From Ascochyta rabiei (taxonomy: Eukaryota > Ascomycota > Dothideomycetes > Pleosporales > Didymellaceae): 64,000 bases of DNA. Positions 22,501-34,319 of this stretch are shown here, one piece after another. Within the stretch, counting starts at the first letter, position 1; each line of letters begins with the position of its first letter. The notes below the pieces were generated by a model that saw only the letters and a program-made list of their open reading frames with translations, was not told the origin of the DNA and ran no database searches. The stretch is taken from contig NC_082417.1 in assembly GCF_004011695.2 (NCBI RefSeq), positions 186,001-250,000 of the forward strand, written 5' to 3'. Position numbers and translations under genes: made by a program.

Positions 22501-25488
22501 TAACTCTGTAGTTAACACTTATACCTAAGGATCTTTATTTCTAGACTCTAAAATTACTTCTTTAGTCTCTTTAGCGCTTAGGACTCCTATCTAAAAGCTA
22601 CTCTTTAACATTACTGTTAAAGAATTCTAAGACTAAGCTATAACTCTATTAAACTAGTATATATAGCTATATCTAATAATTAATAGGTATAAGATCTATA
22701 AAAACCCTTAATTTTTATTAACCTAGAATCTTAAGATTATATTATTAGTATTAAATAGTTAAAATGTTTTAAGCTCTAGCTTAATACAGAATAGACTTAG
22801 CTTATATAGCTAGTAAAGTATTCTTAGTTATATAACCCTACCTCTCTATTATTAATAACTCTACCCCTCTATTATTAATAACCCTACCCCTCTATTATTA
22901 ATAACCTTAACTACTCTATTTCTTAAGTCTACGTCTTATATAATATATAACGCAGAGATTACTTATAGAATATAGAGGAATATTATTAGAGCTAAAGCCT
23001 AAACTACTCTATCTATTAGATTAGAGAAATTTTACAATTACTAGAATTCTAAAACTTAGCATTAGCCTAGACCTAAAAGGCTGCTAATCTACTTCTAACC
23101 TAAGCTGTATAAATTTTTATAACTTCTATAAACCTTTTTTACTTTTCTTTAAAAAACCATAGAATAAATTCTTTACTACTAGTCTATATATAATTAACTA
23201 CCTTATTAATAACTATCTTAACCTAGACAATCTATAAACTGCCTACCTTCTAAGAAAATAATTACTAGAGAACTATGCCTAATATACTAATATATTTAGT
23301 AAAATAGAGTCTAAACCCCTTCTAGAATACTACCCTTATAACTATAAAATTATCTTAGAAGAATAATTTCTAAATTTCTACTTACCCTTATATAAGCAAA
23401 ATCTTAAGGAACTTAAGGCTACTAAGACGTTTATATAAAATTAACTTAAATATAGTTAGATTAAACCTAGTTAGAGCCCTTTTATGTTACTAGTACTCTA
23501 TATTTATTAGCTAAATAGAATTCTACGTATTTACGTTAACTATTATAAACTAAACACTTTAACTAGAAAATACTTATATCTAATACTACGTATAGATAAG
23601 CTACTTACCTAACCTTTAAAAGCTAACAATTCTACTAAGTTTAATATCTAGAACGCCTTTAATAGAATTTATATAGACTCTATATTAAAAGAGTAAACTA
23701 TATTTTATACCTATTATAGTAGTTATAAGTATAAGGTTCTACTATTTTAATTATATAATAGACTAGCTACATACTAAAAATATGTAAATAATATACTTAT
23801 TAAATACCTTAATATCTTCTATATTATATACCTAGATAACATTCTTATCTACTCTAAAGACCTAGCTATATATAAGCGCCACGTTAAACTAGTATTAGAA
23901 CGTCTCTAAATAGCTGGACTATAAGTAGATATTAAGAAAATTAAGTTCTATATTACTTATACTAAATACCTAGGTTATATCCTAACTAATAAAAGAATTA
24001 AAGTAGATTCTAAGAAAGTACAAGCCCTAAGAAATTAGACCCCTTCTACTACTATTACTAGTGTAAAGTCGTTTATAAGCTTTACTAGGTTCTATTAATA
24101 ATTTATACCTAAATTCTTATATATAGCTAAGCCCCTTATTACTTTATAAAGCCTAGTAAACCTATTTAAATAGGCTGCTTAATGCTAAACTAGTCTTAAA
24201 ATCTTAATAGAGGTACTATTATTTATACCTACTCTCTACTACTTTAACCCTAAGTATAATATAAAGATTAAAACTAATATATTTAATAGAGTTGTTATAG
24301 AAGTTATATCCTAACAATACCTAGATAATAAATAGTACCTAGTAACTTTCTATAGCTGAGTACTCTCTAATACTAAGCTTAACTAGAAGATATATAATAA
24401 GGAACTATTTACTATTTTATAAGCATTCTATAAGTAGAGATCTAAAGTTACCTCTACTAAAAAACAGATCTGTGTCTACTTAAACTATTAATCTTTAGAA
24501 TATTTTATAACTACTAAAGTTCTAAACGCTTAATAAGCACAATAGACAGAAGCTCTTACTCTATTTAACTTCTGTATTAAATATACCCTAGAAAAGAACA
24601 ACAAGCATGCTAATATCCTTAGTTAATAAGAGTAAGATCTAGTAAACCTTAAATATGCCTAGAAAGATAACTACACCTAAGTACTATTAGGACTACAGTA
24701 GTTATATAAACAGATTAACTCTAATTTAGCTTAGAAATACGTAGTAAAAACTAACCTAGCTATAACTACTATCTAATTAATACAACCTGTTATAGACCTA
24801 GATTTCCGTAAATTACTTTAAGTCCCTATTAAAGAAAATTAGAAATTCTTTAAGTAAGAACGCTTATCTCTAGTATTGCTATATTAGATCTTTAATAGAT
24901 TTATACTCTATTAGGATTAACTATATATACTAGCTAACTCTACCTTATATACCTACCTAATTAGAAAGGCCTATAACTAACTAATAACCTCTTATCCTAG
25001 TGCTAAGAAGACTTATTAGCTACTATTACAACAGTACTACTAGAAGGGGATAAGTCCTACTTGTAATAAATATGTCTGGAATTATATTCCTTATTATTAA
25101 GGTTACCTAAAATAGACCTAACTCTTTAGATACTTATATCTCTTACTAATACCTAATAAACTAATATAACAACTATATATTAACTTTAAAGACTTTATAA
25201 AGGATAAATTAGGCTATAACTAAATTATAGTTATCTTTAATTAGTTAACTAAATAAGCTATAATAATCCTATACTATAAAATAATTATAGTATATAGAAT
25301 AGTATATATATTTATATAATAGGTATATTAATTTAGATATATCTTTAAAACTATTATAAGCAACTAAGAACTATAATTTAAATTAGCCTTCTAGTTAAAA
25401 TTTTACTAAATTATAAGTATAAAGGTTAAACTATCTACAGCCTATTATAAGAAAACTAATAGCTAAACAGAAATTATAAATAAGTATA
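22500..25488 (+). pseudogene. F1 pol, 5' part (protease, RT, RNase H, integrase N-terminus)
   Basis: RT lies at about 23200-24000 and includes F-N-I-Q-N-A-F-N-R-I-Y (Gln now a stop), with the catalytic box Y-L-D-N at 23829-23840 followed by I-L-I-Y-S-K-D. RNase H follows with V-Y-L-N-Y and L-E-Y-F, then E-K-N-N-K-H-A-N-I-L-S. The integrase zinc region reads K-T-Y-Q-L-L-L-Q-Q-Y-Y and G-I-S-P-T-C-N-K-Y-V near 25000-25080. The core includes A-Y-Y-K-K-T-N-S-Q-T-E-I just before the B1 insertion. The upstream protease region is not resolved. Confidence 0.88.
22835..22905. repeat. Three 23 bp tandem repeats inside F1 pol
   Basis: Three near-identical units of CCCTACCTCTCTATTATTAA type with period 23. 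A period that is not a multiple of three shifts the frame between units, so the expansion is either a disabling event or compensated. It lies upstream of RT. Confidence 0.75.
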
Positions 25489-25788
25489 TAACGTGTTTTA
25501 CTACTAAGTAGTTACTACTACTAAGTAGTTACCTCTTACTTACATTACCACTATTATAGACTATTATAATAATACTACTATAATATAACACGTAATTAAC
25601 CTACAGCAAAGGCAAACTCTACCTTACTATCTAGGCTACCTAAGCTACCTCTTCTAATACTACAAAACACGCGTTTAGAGTATTTAACGTTCTCTAAACA
25701 ACGCTAGTATAATAACGCGCTAGAAAGCGCGCCTAACGTAACTATTAACCTAACTTAAGTAAGCTAGAGAAGATAGAGAAGAAGGTAA

Positions 25789-26046
25789 TATTCTATTATA
25801 AGTATTAAAGCATCTTATTAGCAGGTATATTAGGAAGAATACTTATTATTATTATTATTATTAAGAGTTAAAGAGATAGGTAATATAGTAGTTAAATTCT
25901 TTAAGTAAGTATTTCTAGTTATTCTTATAGGTGTTCTGCCTTTATAGTTTCTATTAAGGTCTCTTATACTCTTCTACTAGCTAGATTATATATACTAGCT
26001 AAGTATCCTAGTTCTTACTAAGGAAGTTACTGTGTGTACTAGTATA
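25789..26046 (-). repeat. D left (3') LTR
   Basis: It starts TATTCTATTATAAG (originally TG) and ends CTAGTATA (originally CA). It includes an (ATT)n run at about 25845, one unit or more longer than in the right LTR. It is followed by the polypurine tract. Confidence 0.88.
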
Positions 26047-26079
26047 AACCTCCCCCCCTTAAGAGCTTAGCCCTATTAA

Positions 26080-29000
26080 GTAAATAAACTAAGTTAAAAC
26101 TAAACTCTAAACTAATTACTAACCCTCCTTGTTACTCTACTTGTTTCTTTCTCTTACTACCTCTCTGTTTCTGCAATCTTGTTAAGGCCCTAGTTTCCTA
26201 AGTAGGTTATTAACTAGAGTCTTCTAATAGCTTAGGGGTAGAAGATTCTAGTACGTGTCTTAATAAACCCTAGTCTAAGGCACTGCCTAATTTGTATATT
26301 ATCTAGGTAGTAGCCTCTATTACTTTAATAGTTAGACTATTAAATAACTTATTAAGAGTACCTCCCTATATATGCTGTCTATTCTATAACTTCTATCCTT
26401 TCTTATATTCTAGTACTACTCCTTTATTAGTAAAGAAGGATTTATTAGAGATACCTAACTCTTTATTAGCCCTAAAGTAATATTTCTTAGATATCTTTAT
26501 CTACTGCTAATGCCTCTTTACTATAGTAATGTTATTATCTCTACTCTTCTAAAGAAACTTTATAAGCTTCTTATTATTAAGACTAAAAATACAGAGTATC
26601 TCTTGCTAAACTAGGTAAGAGTTATACTAAGCATAGTAATAGATAGCTTTAGAAATCTAGAAAGAGAAAGTTAGCGCTATATCTACTAGGAAAGTATAGA
26701 GAGTACTACTATACTTATTTAAATAACTTAATAGTAATAAGGGCTCTAGCGTAAGTATCTAATAAGAACTAGTAATGTTCTTATATAATCCTATCTCTAG
26801 AATCTCTATAGTTTCTCTATCCTCTATAACTAGTACGTACTAAGAGAGTATAGTTTAGCGCCTTATTATAGATAGTCTAGTAGACCTATATAGTAGTGCT
26901 AGATAGAAGATTCTAACGTCTCTATACTTATAAGAATACTTCTTCTACTTAGCACCTACTACGTCTTATACTAACTAAGGGTAGTTTACTATATCTACCT
27001 ACCTCTTAATATAACTATTACGTTGTTAAATTCTATTATCTTTCCTCTAAGCTAAGTATTCTAGAACTAAATTGTAGAAGCCTTCTAGAGTAATAGTGTA
27101 GTTATCTTTATCTTTATTATTAAAGAATACTAAGCTCTATATTATGTCTATTTCTCTATCTAACTCTATAGCGTTATAGAGGTTGTAATCTATATACTTA
27201 AAGAACGTCTAATCTCTAGGCTTAGTGTATTTAGTGTAGTATAGGTAGAAGATTAAGTTAGTTTATTAATAGAGTACTGTATAGTAAAGCTAGTACTGCA
27301 GATTACCTCTTACTAGCTATTAGATAATAGAGTAGTATATAATTCTATACTACTCTAGGTTACTTTTACTATACTTTATATAAGTATAATAGTTATATAT
27401 ATTAAAGTATTTATCTACTATTTTCTAGAGTTCTAGATTGTTTTAAAATATAGAGGCAGATATAGAGACTATAATAGTACCTTTCTAGTTTAGACTATCT
27501 ACCTTAGCTTTAAAATGTTAAGATAGGTGCCTAGAGATAAAGTTACTCTAGTTAAGATTAAGTACTATAGGAACTAGGTAGAATTAATAGGACTATAGAC
27601 TATCTATTGTGTTTAGTATATAGAGCTACTCTGAAAACAGGATCCTAGTTTTTAATTTACTTCTCTACTTTTCCTAGCTAGTCTTATTCTTATGTATTAG
27701 TATAAGTAGGTTAGATATTATAGTAGTGTTAAGAGTGCAGACTAGTAAGCTAAGTTTACTAGTAGTGTACTAGGAATAAGGAAAGTAAACTTATAATAGG
27801 TTAACTGTGTAGTAGGTAATTATTCCTCTACTAGCACCTTTCTTCTTTTAAGTTTCTTCTCTCTTATAGCACTCTTAGACCTATACATCTAGAAGTTTTA
27901 CACACTCTAGATTCTTAAGAAGCTTCTAACTAATCTTTGTATAGAAGAGAATAAAGGTAGATTAACTATTAGTGTATTTACACTTAGTACTATCCTAGAT
28001 ATTATTTATTACGTCTTTACTAATCTCTACGTCTTTCTATATAGACTAAACGTCTAATATTAATAGGTAGTTAACTTCTCAGCTTATAACGTCTTAAAAT
28101 AACCTAAATTCTAATAGTCTAATTAACAATTATTCCCTAGTTTAATAGTCCCCTAGCACTAAAGTAACAGAGCTAAATTATGCTCTCTAGAACTGTTAGT
28201 ACTTATAAATTGCATCTATTATACAGCGCTGCTTTTCTTTTTTATTAATACCTAACTTAAAGGCTATCTAGTTAAGGTTGTTAGGTGTTGTAGACAACAG
28301 GTTTCTTTAGTAATCTTATTTAATACTTTTAATAACATCCTTAGGGAATTTGTTACCTATTAGGAATAGCTCTATATTAGTCTATAGCCTTATTAGGGTA
28401 AGAGATAATCCTTCTAAAGAAATACTTAATTAGCCTACAGTCCTTATACTTGTTACTAGCTTAGTAAGTAACTATAACCTAGATAGTAATGCTAAAGAGG
28501 CTAGTATCTAAACTCTATTAAGAATATACTCTAGCGCCGCTTATATTAGTATAAGAAAGTTCTTAAAGCTAAATATTATAGTATTTAATACTACCTACTT
28601 CTAAGTAATTCTTTCTTTTAGTAAGTAGAGTGTCCTAACACCTTTTAGGTTAAAGATTAGTACTAGTAGTTAGGTCTTCTATAGTGTAAGTGCTTACATC
28701 TACTATTAGTATGTTTTTAAAGTTAGGTCCCTAGTTAGGCACACGTTCTACTCTGTTACTTTTAGCTTTAGTACACCTTTACCTAGTGCTTTTACCTTTA
28801 CTACTAGTAGGTAGTTCTTATTATTTAGGTGTGTAATAAAGCTTATTATATCCTACTAGAGTATATTAAGGGCTTAGTAGACTATATTCTAGTTACTTAA
28901 GTTATAGAACTTATTCTTTCTCTTTTATAGTATAGATAGGCGTTAGTAAATTACTAAGTTAATAAACTTAGTAAGGTTATTAGTGTCTACTTAGTAGATA

Positions 29001-29560
29001 TAGTATATAATTAAGTTAAGTGTTATATATTCTATAGTAGACTATAGGTAGTTTAGTGTTACTACGTTTACTAGAATATTTTTACTATTCTTATTTTTAT
29101 AGATATATTTTATAGCTTATACTATTTCTATTATCTTCCTCTAGTTATAGTCTATTACTAATTAGATTACTAGGTATTAACTATTAAAGTTACTTATACC
29201 TCTATATTATATAACTAGGTTTATAGTTTACTAGATAATGTCTAATATTAAGTATATTATAGCTACTAATTTGTTAAACTTAGTAACTACTACACTTATC
29301 TAGAAGTTAAGCCTTTTTCTCTATACCTATAGCTCTTCTTACGTAATCTCTATTACAAACTAGCTAACTGTAGATCCTACTATGTATAGCATTAGGATAT
29401 TAGCAACCTTAATAATGTTCTTACTCTTAATAGCCCTTAAGACTAATAACTACTACACTACCTCCTCTTCTAGTTCTAGCTCTTTCTATACAATTACTCT
29501 TTACTACAATATTATAAACTTTATATATAGTTAAGTAGATATAAAGAAGTTATAAGCTAA
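26080..29560 (-). pseudogene. D third ORF, about 1,150 codons, unknown function
   Basis: This minus-strand frame follows pol and runs almost to the 3' LTR. Long stretches hold one frame with only Gln or Trp-type stops, for example L-A-L-L-S-R-L near 28500, then N-L-L-S-T-T-P-N-N-L-N near 28290, and C-K-Y-T-N-S near 27985 followed by T-F-I-L-F-Y-T-K-I-S. The C-terminus near 26130 is basic (G-S-K-R-K-K-Q-V-E). No transmembrane-rich envelope pattern, protease or nuclease motif is evident. A sense-strand gene downstream of pol is where env-like genes lie, but the length and composition do not fit one I know. Its family is unrecognised. Confidence 0.65.
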
Positions 29561-29822
29561 TATTATAAGAGGGAAAGTTAGAAGTAATAGAGTAGCTCTG
29601 CTTTAAGAGTGTCCTAGGCAGCTGTAGGCCTGCTTTTCTTCTATACTTTTACTTACTATTTATATTTTTTACTTATTATTTATAGTTTTACTTACTTACT
29701 TTTACTTTCTATAATTATTAATTGTTTATAAACAGTTGTTTTAGTTATAAGCTATTAGCTTACACCTTTTTCTATACTTAGTAAGTACCTAAACTAAGTT
29801 ATTTTTACTAGCGTTAAGTTTT

Positions 29823-29869
29823 AGCTAATTAGGAGTTAACTAGTAAGACCTAGTAACTGCTAATTAGCT
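29823..29869 (-). other. Stem-loop upstream of the D third ORF
   Basis: A near-perfect hairpin: left arm AGCTAATTAGGAGTTAACT, loop AGTAAGACCT, right arm AGTAACTGCTAATTAGCT. The left arm and loop recur with one mismatch in the stem-loop at 34252-34305. Being an AT-rich inverted repeat it could also act at the DNA level. Confidence 0.7.
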
Positions 29870-29899
29870 TGTAGCTTTAGTAGTTAGGACGTTACTCCT

Positions 29900-32800
29900 C
29901 TCTTTTTAGTAGTCTGTCCTATAGACTATACTACTATTTCTTATTATTAGAGTCTAAATTAGATAAGTTATTATATATTTTATATTATAGTCTTTTATAC
30001 TATATAAGAGGTTAAGAGTAGATTTTAATACTTAGTAAATTATAACTAGTAGGTGTTCTTCTCTTACCTACTAGAATAGGGGTGCCTAAATTCTTAGTAG
30101 CCTTACTTTATCTACTCTATAGAAACATATTCCTATAGTTTTAATTCTAGGTATCTTCTCTCTATACCTTTATAAGTCCCTTCTCTTCTAACTAAATATT
30201 CTCTACTAAACGCTTATAGAACTTCTTTATTCTCTACTCTAGTACTATATATAGTATACTAGTTCTGTTAAGGTCTTTAAGTAAATAGGTGCCCCTATCT
30301 AGCTATGTTCTATTAAGTAACACTTAGTATAGCCTAAGCTACTTCTTTCTTAACTTCTTATCTCTAGATATGTTAATTTGTCCTACTAGGTCCTACAGTA
30401 GAACTAGGTCTCTAGGGTTAATTTACTTATGCTAAACTTTATTATTATTATCCTAATATCCCTTTTTAAACGCTCTTAGTTAATTAGTTATGCTAACTAC
30501 ATCTTTTAGAAACTAATTCTAGAGATCTAACTACATAGCTCTAATTATAAGTAGTTAAGCTCTATTCTTAACCTTCTAGAATAGTAGTGTTTGCTATATT
30601 AGTAGTAACAGTTTAATTAGAAGAACTAGGTTCTAGCTAGTAATAAGTTAATATACTAAGTATCCTATAGATTATATAGAGATTCTATTAGCTAAGAGCA
30701 CTATTAGGAGGTTGTCTACCTATAGCCCCTTAAGCTTTATAAGTGTGTTAATAATAGGTTTATGTCTACCCTCTACTTTTTCTATTACTTAGAGGTTATA
30801 TATAGATGCCTATACCCTCTTAATCCTATAGATTAAAGTAAGCCTCTTAACTACTTTAGTAAAGTCTAGTCTACTATTAACTATAAGTCTTCTTATAGTA
30901 CTCTACCTATAGATAATGTCCTTATATAGAAACTTTACTACTATTAATAACTTATTATTATAAAGCGTTCTTACCTCTATCTACCTACTTAAGTATTCTT
31001 TAGCTATAACTAGGTACTAGAAGCCTCTACTTATTAGTATGTATATAATATTAATAGTAACTAACTTCTATAGCGTATAGAAGTAGGTACTAGTTAGTAT
31101 ATCCTTTATAATCTTAGTTACTCTAAGTTGGCACTTTTTATACGTAGAGATTTTTCTCTTAACACTCCTATATATATTAAGCTAGTAGTATTATTAAGAG
31201 ACTATAGAGAATACTATATTTATACCTCTATAACTAATAGTTTAGTAGATGTTTTATATAACTATAGTTTAGATATCTATATTATTAACTACACACCTAA
31301 TAGTAATATTTCTTAATATTTTTTAAAATAAGTAGCTGTCTCTCTTAAAGAAGTTTATAGCTCTCTTCTTCTAAGCCCTATACTCTTTCCTACTTAACCT
31401 AACTAGGGTCTTTAGGGAGTGTAGAAAAACAGTAATATCCTCTAATTTCTAGGAGTATTCCTGTCTTAGAATCTAGGTAGTCCTTATGTCTACCTAGTTA
31501 CCTAACAACACGTTTACTATTAGGTTTTTAATAAACTCTTTAATGTTAGATTTAGGTTTATCTAGGTTCTCCTACCCCTCTAGCTTTAGGTATCTTAATA
31601 GTGTATCTATAACTACGTTCTTCTTTCCTAGTATATAGCGTATTTTAAAGTTCTAGAGTAGAATTATAGTAGGCTACCTGTTTATAACTAAGCCTAGAAG
31701 GTCTAATAACAACCTATTTAGCTAGGTAATTAATATTTAGATATTAGTCTTAATAATAAAGTATATACTATATAGCTACATTCTAAACTTCTTAAGTGCC
31801 TAAATAACTGTCTTACATTTAAGCTTTATTAAGTACTACCTACTTTCTACCTTAGACTAGATAGTACTTTTAAACCTATATAGGTGTTATTTTCTATCTA
31901 GGCCTATTTATTTAAGCTATACTCCTACACCTTTATTACTTATATTAACTAAGAGAAACACTAAACTAATATTTTTATTAGATATTGTTATAAGCGTAGG
32001 TGTGTTAATAATATACTCTTTTAGGAGTAATATTAAGCTCTATTCTACATTACCCTATTACTATACTGCGTTATTCTTTAATAACTAGAATAGTAGCTTT
32101 ACTTTTAAGGTAAATAAGGGTATCTAGATATAGTAGTATACTACAATTCCTATAAATATCTAGACCTCCTTTAGGTTCTAACTCTCTAGCTAATTTATAG
32201 TTTTGTTAACTTTCTTTTATACTAGGTATTATCCTTCTACTAAAACTTTATAGCTAACTACTTCTAATTAATTATGTCTCTAGTAGTATTTAAGTTCTAA
32301 TACTATACCTCTAGCTCTTTCTACGTCTATATAGACCCTATCTAGTTACTAGATATACTTAAGTATATATCGCCTAATACTAGGTAAAGCTTCCTTACTA
32401 TTATAATCTGTCTTTAGACTACTACTAGTAATGTTATTAAGAAAAGGAAGTATATCTAGCTAGTAATCCTTAAGAATCTTTATTATAATTCTTTGGAAGA
32501 CAGCTACTAAGTTAGTAGCCTCTTAAACTAGGGTATATAATTATAAAAGGCTAATTAGCGTTATAACTACTGTTATATCTCTACTATCTTTATATAGTAT
32601 TATTTAGTTATAACTAGAAAAGAAGTCTATAAGTAATATAATTATATAGCTAGTAAACCTCTTAGAGAACTTATCTATAGTTAGTAGGTTTTCTATATCT
32701 TAAATAGAGACCCTATTTATATAATAAGCGTTATTAATAAACTAAAATCTACTATCTTTCTTAGACACTAAATACTATAGGTTTCTATATTAGCTGTTAC

Positions 32801-34240
32801 ATTACTTAAGTATTCCTTATTCTAATCTTTTGTTTAATATTTTAATAAGTTCTCCTTCTAGACTTCTTATAATAGGGAAGGTCTTAACCTACTAAGCTTT
32901 ATATAGAATTATCCTAATTCTATATAGAGGAGAAATATCCTTCTAAATCTACTTAGATTTAGAAAAAGTAAAAGCTATAGCTACTTCTCTGTTTAGGATT
33001 ATTTCCTTAACAAGTGCTATCTCTTCTAGGAATAGAGTATTACTAAACCTCTAATCTTTTATTCTCTAGGGAGTAAGCCTTTTTTCTCTTAGGAATAGGG
33101 TATATTACCTTTTAAATAAGTTCTTAAAAGGCCTAATGTTATATATCCTTAAACTAAGTATTAGCTGCTATTACTTATATATAACTCTTTTCTAGTTATT
33201 CTAACTAAGTTCTATAGGTTTATTAGGTTATAGATTATTAACATGTTAAACTTTTACCTCTACTTATTTATAGAGTGTATTAACTTCTTAGTTTTTTACT
33301 ATGTTATACTAACCTCTTATTCTTAATAATTATAAGTTTATTTAGGATAGTAAGATAAGAAAGTCCTTATCTACATATACTTACCTAGGGTCCCCTCTCT
33401 TAGAGATCTATTAGAGACTACTAGCATTATTCTGTGTAAAGATAAAACTACTTATACCTTTTAAGATTCCTAAATCTATAGTTATACGTAGAAAGTAGTA
33501 GTTTACTTCTACTAAGTAACAGAACTTTAGTGTTGTTAGGTCTTTACTAGTATTAGAACATCCTAGCCTAATTAAGGAGTTCCCCTAACTTTTTCCTTAT
33601 TCTAGTTATACTTAACTAGGGTAAAGTAGTAGAGAGATAGGTCTAATACAATAAAGGTAGCGTTTCTTCTACTGTTATTAGATATAATATAGCACGTAGT
33701 TCTTCTAAAAACGTTGTACTATATATCTAGTCTTACTAATAAGTACTATAGCATTCTAAGGATAACTAATCTTATTAGGTTTCTTATAAGTCTAAAGTAC
33801 GTTAAGGTTATAACTTCTCTAATCTAGACTAGAACATTCTATAACATTCTAACAAATAGATCTATACTACTATTAGCTGTAATAACGCTCTACTCTTTTT
33901 CTATTAGGTATATTATTTCTTTATATACTATTCCTAGCGCTTAAGAAGTACTAAACCTTATAAAATTTATCTAAGCTCTAGTATTAATTAAGTAGCTAAC
34001 TATATATAACCTAATATAAGCCTAGTATATTAGTAAATCTTAGTATACTAGCTTTCTTATTCTAGTAGTTTCTATAGTTTTAGCTAGCTTATTTAGAGGA
34101 TCTTTATTGTTCTATATATTACTATATACTTCTACTTAGTAGCTTCTATAAGTATTCCTCTCTAATCTAATATTAAAGTATTAAGCTCTGCTATTCTTAA
34201 TTATAGGGTAATATTTACTAAACTTAGCGCTAGTACAGAC
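29900..34240 (-). pseudogene. D pol (RT-RNase H-integrase)
   Basis: RT reads at about 32950-32400: V-S-K-K-D-S-R-F, then D-F-F-S-S-Y-N-Q-I, then E-A-T-N-S-V-A-V-F-Q-R-I, with the catalytic box as F-L-N-N at 32444-32433 (family F-L-D-D). These blocks match a common fungal Gypsy lineage with 'KKDGRxRFIN…DFFSGYDQ…GATNSVAxFxR'. RNase H at about 31900-31580 includes L-E-C-K-T-V-I-Q-A-L-K-K-F and Y-I-L-G-K-K-N-V-V-I-D-T-L. The integrase zinc region follows near 31100. Stops are RIP-type. Confidence 0.85.
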
Positions 34241-34251
34241 CCTTATACTTT

Positions 34252-34305
34252 CTAGCTAATTAGCAGTTAACTAGTAAGACCTGTTAATTCCTCCTAGTTA
34301 GCTAG
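34252..34305 (-). other. Stem-loop upstream of D pol
   Basis: The hairpin has left arm CTAGCTAATTAGCAGTTAAC, loop TAGTAAGACCTG and right arm GTTAATTCCTCCTAGTTAGC. It shares 27 of 28 bases (left arm and loop) with the stem-loop at 29823-29869. On the minus strand one lies before pol and the other before the third ORF. Confidence 0.65.
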
Positions 34306-34319
34306 AACCCCTAGCTCCT

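Noticed and set aside
25840..25865. (ATT)n microsatellite as an independent feature
   Set aside because: It is part of the D LTR and occurs in both LTRs with slightly different length.
29570..29600. Possible C-family LTR fragment (GTTAGAAGTAATAG) inside D
   Set aside because: Only about 14 bases resemble the Copia LTR start and the match does not extend.
31128..31316. 62-codon plus-strand open frame inside D
   Set aside because: It lies antisense to the D integrase frame, starts at TTGG-ATG-like chance sequence and has no homologue in any other element here; a shadow frame.
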